64,000 bases of DNA, taken from Halomonas caseinilytica. Lineage in GTDB: Bacteria > Pseudomonadota > Gammaproteobacteria > Pseudomonadales > Halomonadaceae. The notes under the pieces are model-generated. The model saw only the letters and a program-made list of their open reading frames with translations, did no database searches and had not been told where the DNA came from. The stretch is from positions 124,001 to 188,000 of the forward strand of contig NZ_BDEP01000016.1 in assembly GCF_001662305.1 (NCBI RefSeq). The letters run 5' to 3'. Position 1 is the first letter of the stretch, and the number at the start of each line of letters is the position of its first letter. Positions 63,360 to 64,000 of this stretch are shown here, in pieces. The translations under genes were made by a program, and so were the position numbers.

Positions 63360-64000
63360 TCAGAAGATGGCTTCGTAGATGCCGGTACCCTGTGAGCCGC
63401 TTTCTTGCTCGACTTCCCGTTCCACGCGACGTGGCTGGTAGCCGGGCAGGTGGTCGGCGCGGAACAGCTCCGTTATGCCGCCGCCCTGGTCATCACGCAG
63501 CAGGCGGCCGGTGTCGGGGTCCACGCGTCTTTCGACGACATCCTCGGGGCGCTCGGGAATCCGCTCCGGGCGACCGTCGAGGGCCTGTCCCATGAAATCG
63601 ACCCAGATCGGCAGGGCGGCCTGTGAGCCGTATTCGGCGGTGGGCGAGTTGTCGTCCTTGCCCACCCAGACGGTCGTCGCGAGGTCCATGTTGAAACCGG
63701 CGAACCAGGCGTCGCGCTGGTCGTTGGTGGTGCCGGTCTTGCCGACGATGTCTTCTCGTTCCAGGGCCAGGGCGCCTCGTGCGGTGCCGCTTTCGACCAC
63801 TTCACGAAGCATGTCGCGGAGGATGTAGACCGAGGATGGAGCGGCGACGCGCGGTGCGACCCGATAAGTCTCGCCATCGATCTCGGTGGTCGTCTGGTCG
63901 GACGTGCAATCGCGGCAGGCCACCTTGGGGTCGGCCTTCTCCACCAGGGAATGGTGTTCGCCGCGGGTCACGCGCTGGATGAACCAGGGCTGGATGCGGA
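63360..64000 (-). CDS. mrcA: Penicillin-binding protein 1A, C-terminal part
   Basis: The C-terminal ~213 codons of a class A penicillin-binding protein, which polymerises and cross-links peptidoglycan; the start lies outside the window. The transpeptidase KTGTT motif (in GKTGTTNDQRDAWFAG) and WVGKDDNSPT are visible, and the upstream frame continues as RIQPWFIQRVTRGE. The GTG at 63971 is an internal codon. In Pseudomonas ponA lies beside this maeB. Confidence 0.9.
   Translation of the reverse strand, partial: RIQPWFIQRVTRGEHHSLVEKADPKVACRDCTSDQTTTEIDGETYRVAPRVAAPSSVYILRDMLREVVESGTARGALALEREDIVGKTGTTNDQRDAWFAGFNMDLATTVWVGKDDNSPTAEYGSQAALPIWVDFMGQALDGRPERIPERPEDVVERRVDPDTGRLLRDDQGGGITELFRADHLPGYQPRRVEREVEQESGSQGTGIYEAIF

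Overview
The window is 64 kb of gene-dense, high-GC chromosome that reads as a Halomonas-like gammaproteobacterium (Halomonadaceae or close kin). This placement is an inference from gene order and protein character. The order dapD-glnD-map-rpsB-tsf-pyrH-frr-uppS-cdsA-dxr-rseP-bamA-skp-lpxD-fabZ-lpxA-lpxB-rnhB-dnaE-accA-tilS and the blocks rpmE/priA-argS-ftsN-hslVU and ubiE-ubiJ-ubiB-hisE-tatABC are the Escherichia/Pseudomonas core arrangements. I see no tRNA, rRNA, insertion sequence, prophage or CRISPR array.

Layout: (1) 0-6.5 kb: tail of NAD-malic enzyme, aconitase, a peroxide-defence pair (AhpC-type peroxiredoxin behind a near-complete OxyR site, then thioredoxin reductase), SlyX, and a membrane-anchored cold-shock-domain protein. 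(2) 6.5-14.3 kb, minus strand: lysine/diaminopimelate genes dapC-(ArsC-like)-dapD-dapE, then glnD and map. (3) 14.4-35.5 kb, plus strand: the translation / isoprenoid / envelope / lipid A / replication / fatty-acid supercluster rpsB to tilS. (4) 35.5-46.9 kb: ppx divergent from rho, then ubiD-fre-folM, a 527-nt leader region and a DAHP synthase (aroG), facing ppk and hemB. (5) 47-60.3 kb: elbB (plus), then a long minus-strand set from priA down to tatC. (6) 60.3-64 kb: rpmE, NADP-malic enzyme, a structured intergenic block, a DUF481 outer-membrane protein and the C-terminus of penicillin-binding protein 1A.

The genes are housekeeping; the unusual content is between them. First, the aroG leader carries two tandem small ORFs, each with a strong ribosome-binding site and a run of Tyr/Trp/Phe codons. 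The first is followed by a Rho-independent terminator whose loop can pair with an upstream segment, so it looks like a (possibly duplicated) aromatic attenuator. Second, a ~75-90 nt stem-loop element occurs three times, each 28-32 nt after a stop codon (cold-shock gene, accA, rho) in the same orientation. Its outer arms differ in sequence between copies but stay complementary. Third, a short REP-like hairpin flanked by GGAAG-rich sequence occurs at least four times in 3' intergenic spaces. Fourth, trxA is missing between ppx and rho, and hisI is missing before hisE, relative to common gammaproteobacterial order.

All calls come from reading the sequence. No alignment, folding or database search was run, and family assignments rest on recognised motifs, lengths and gene order.
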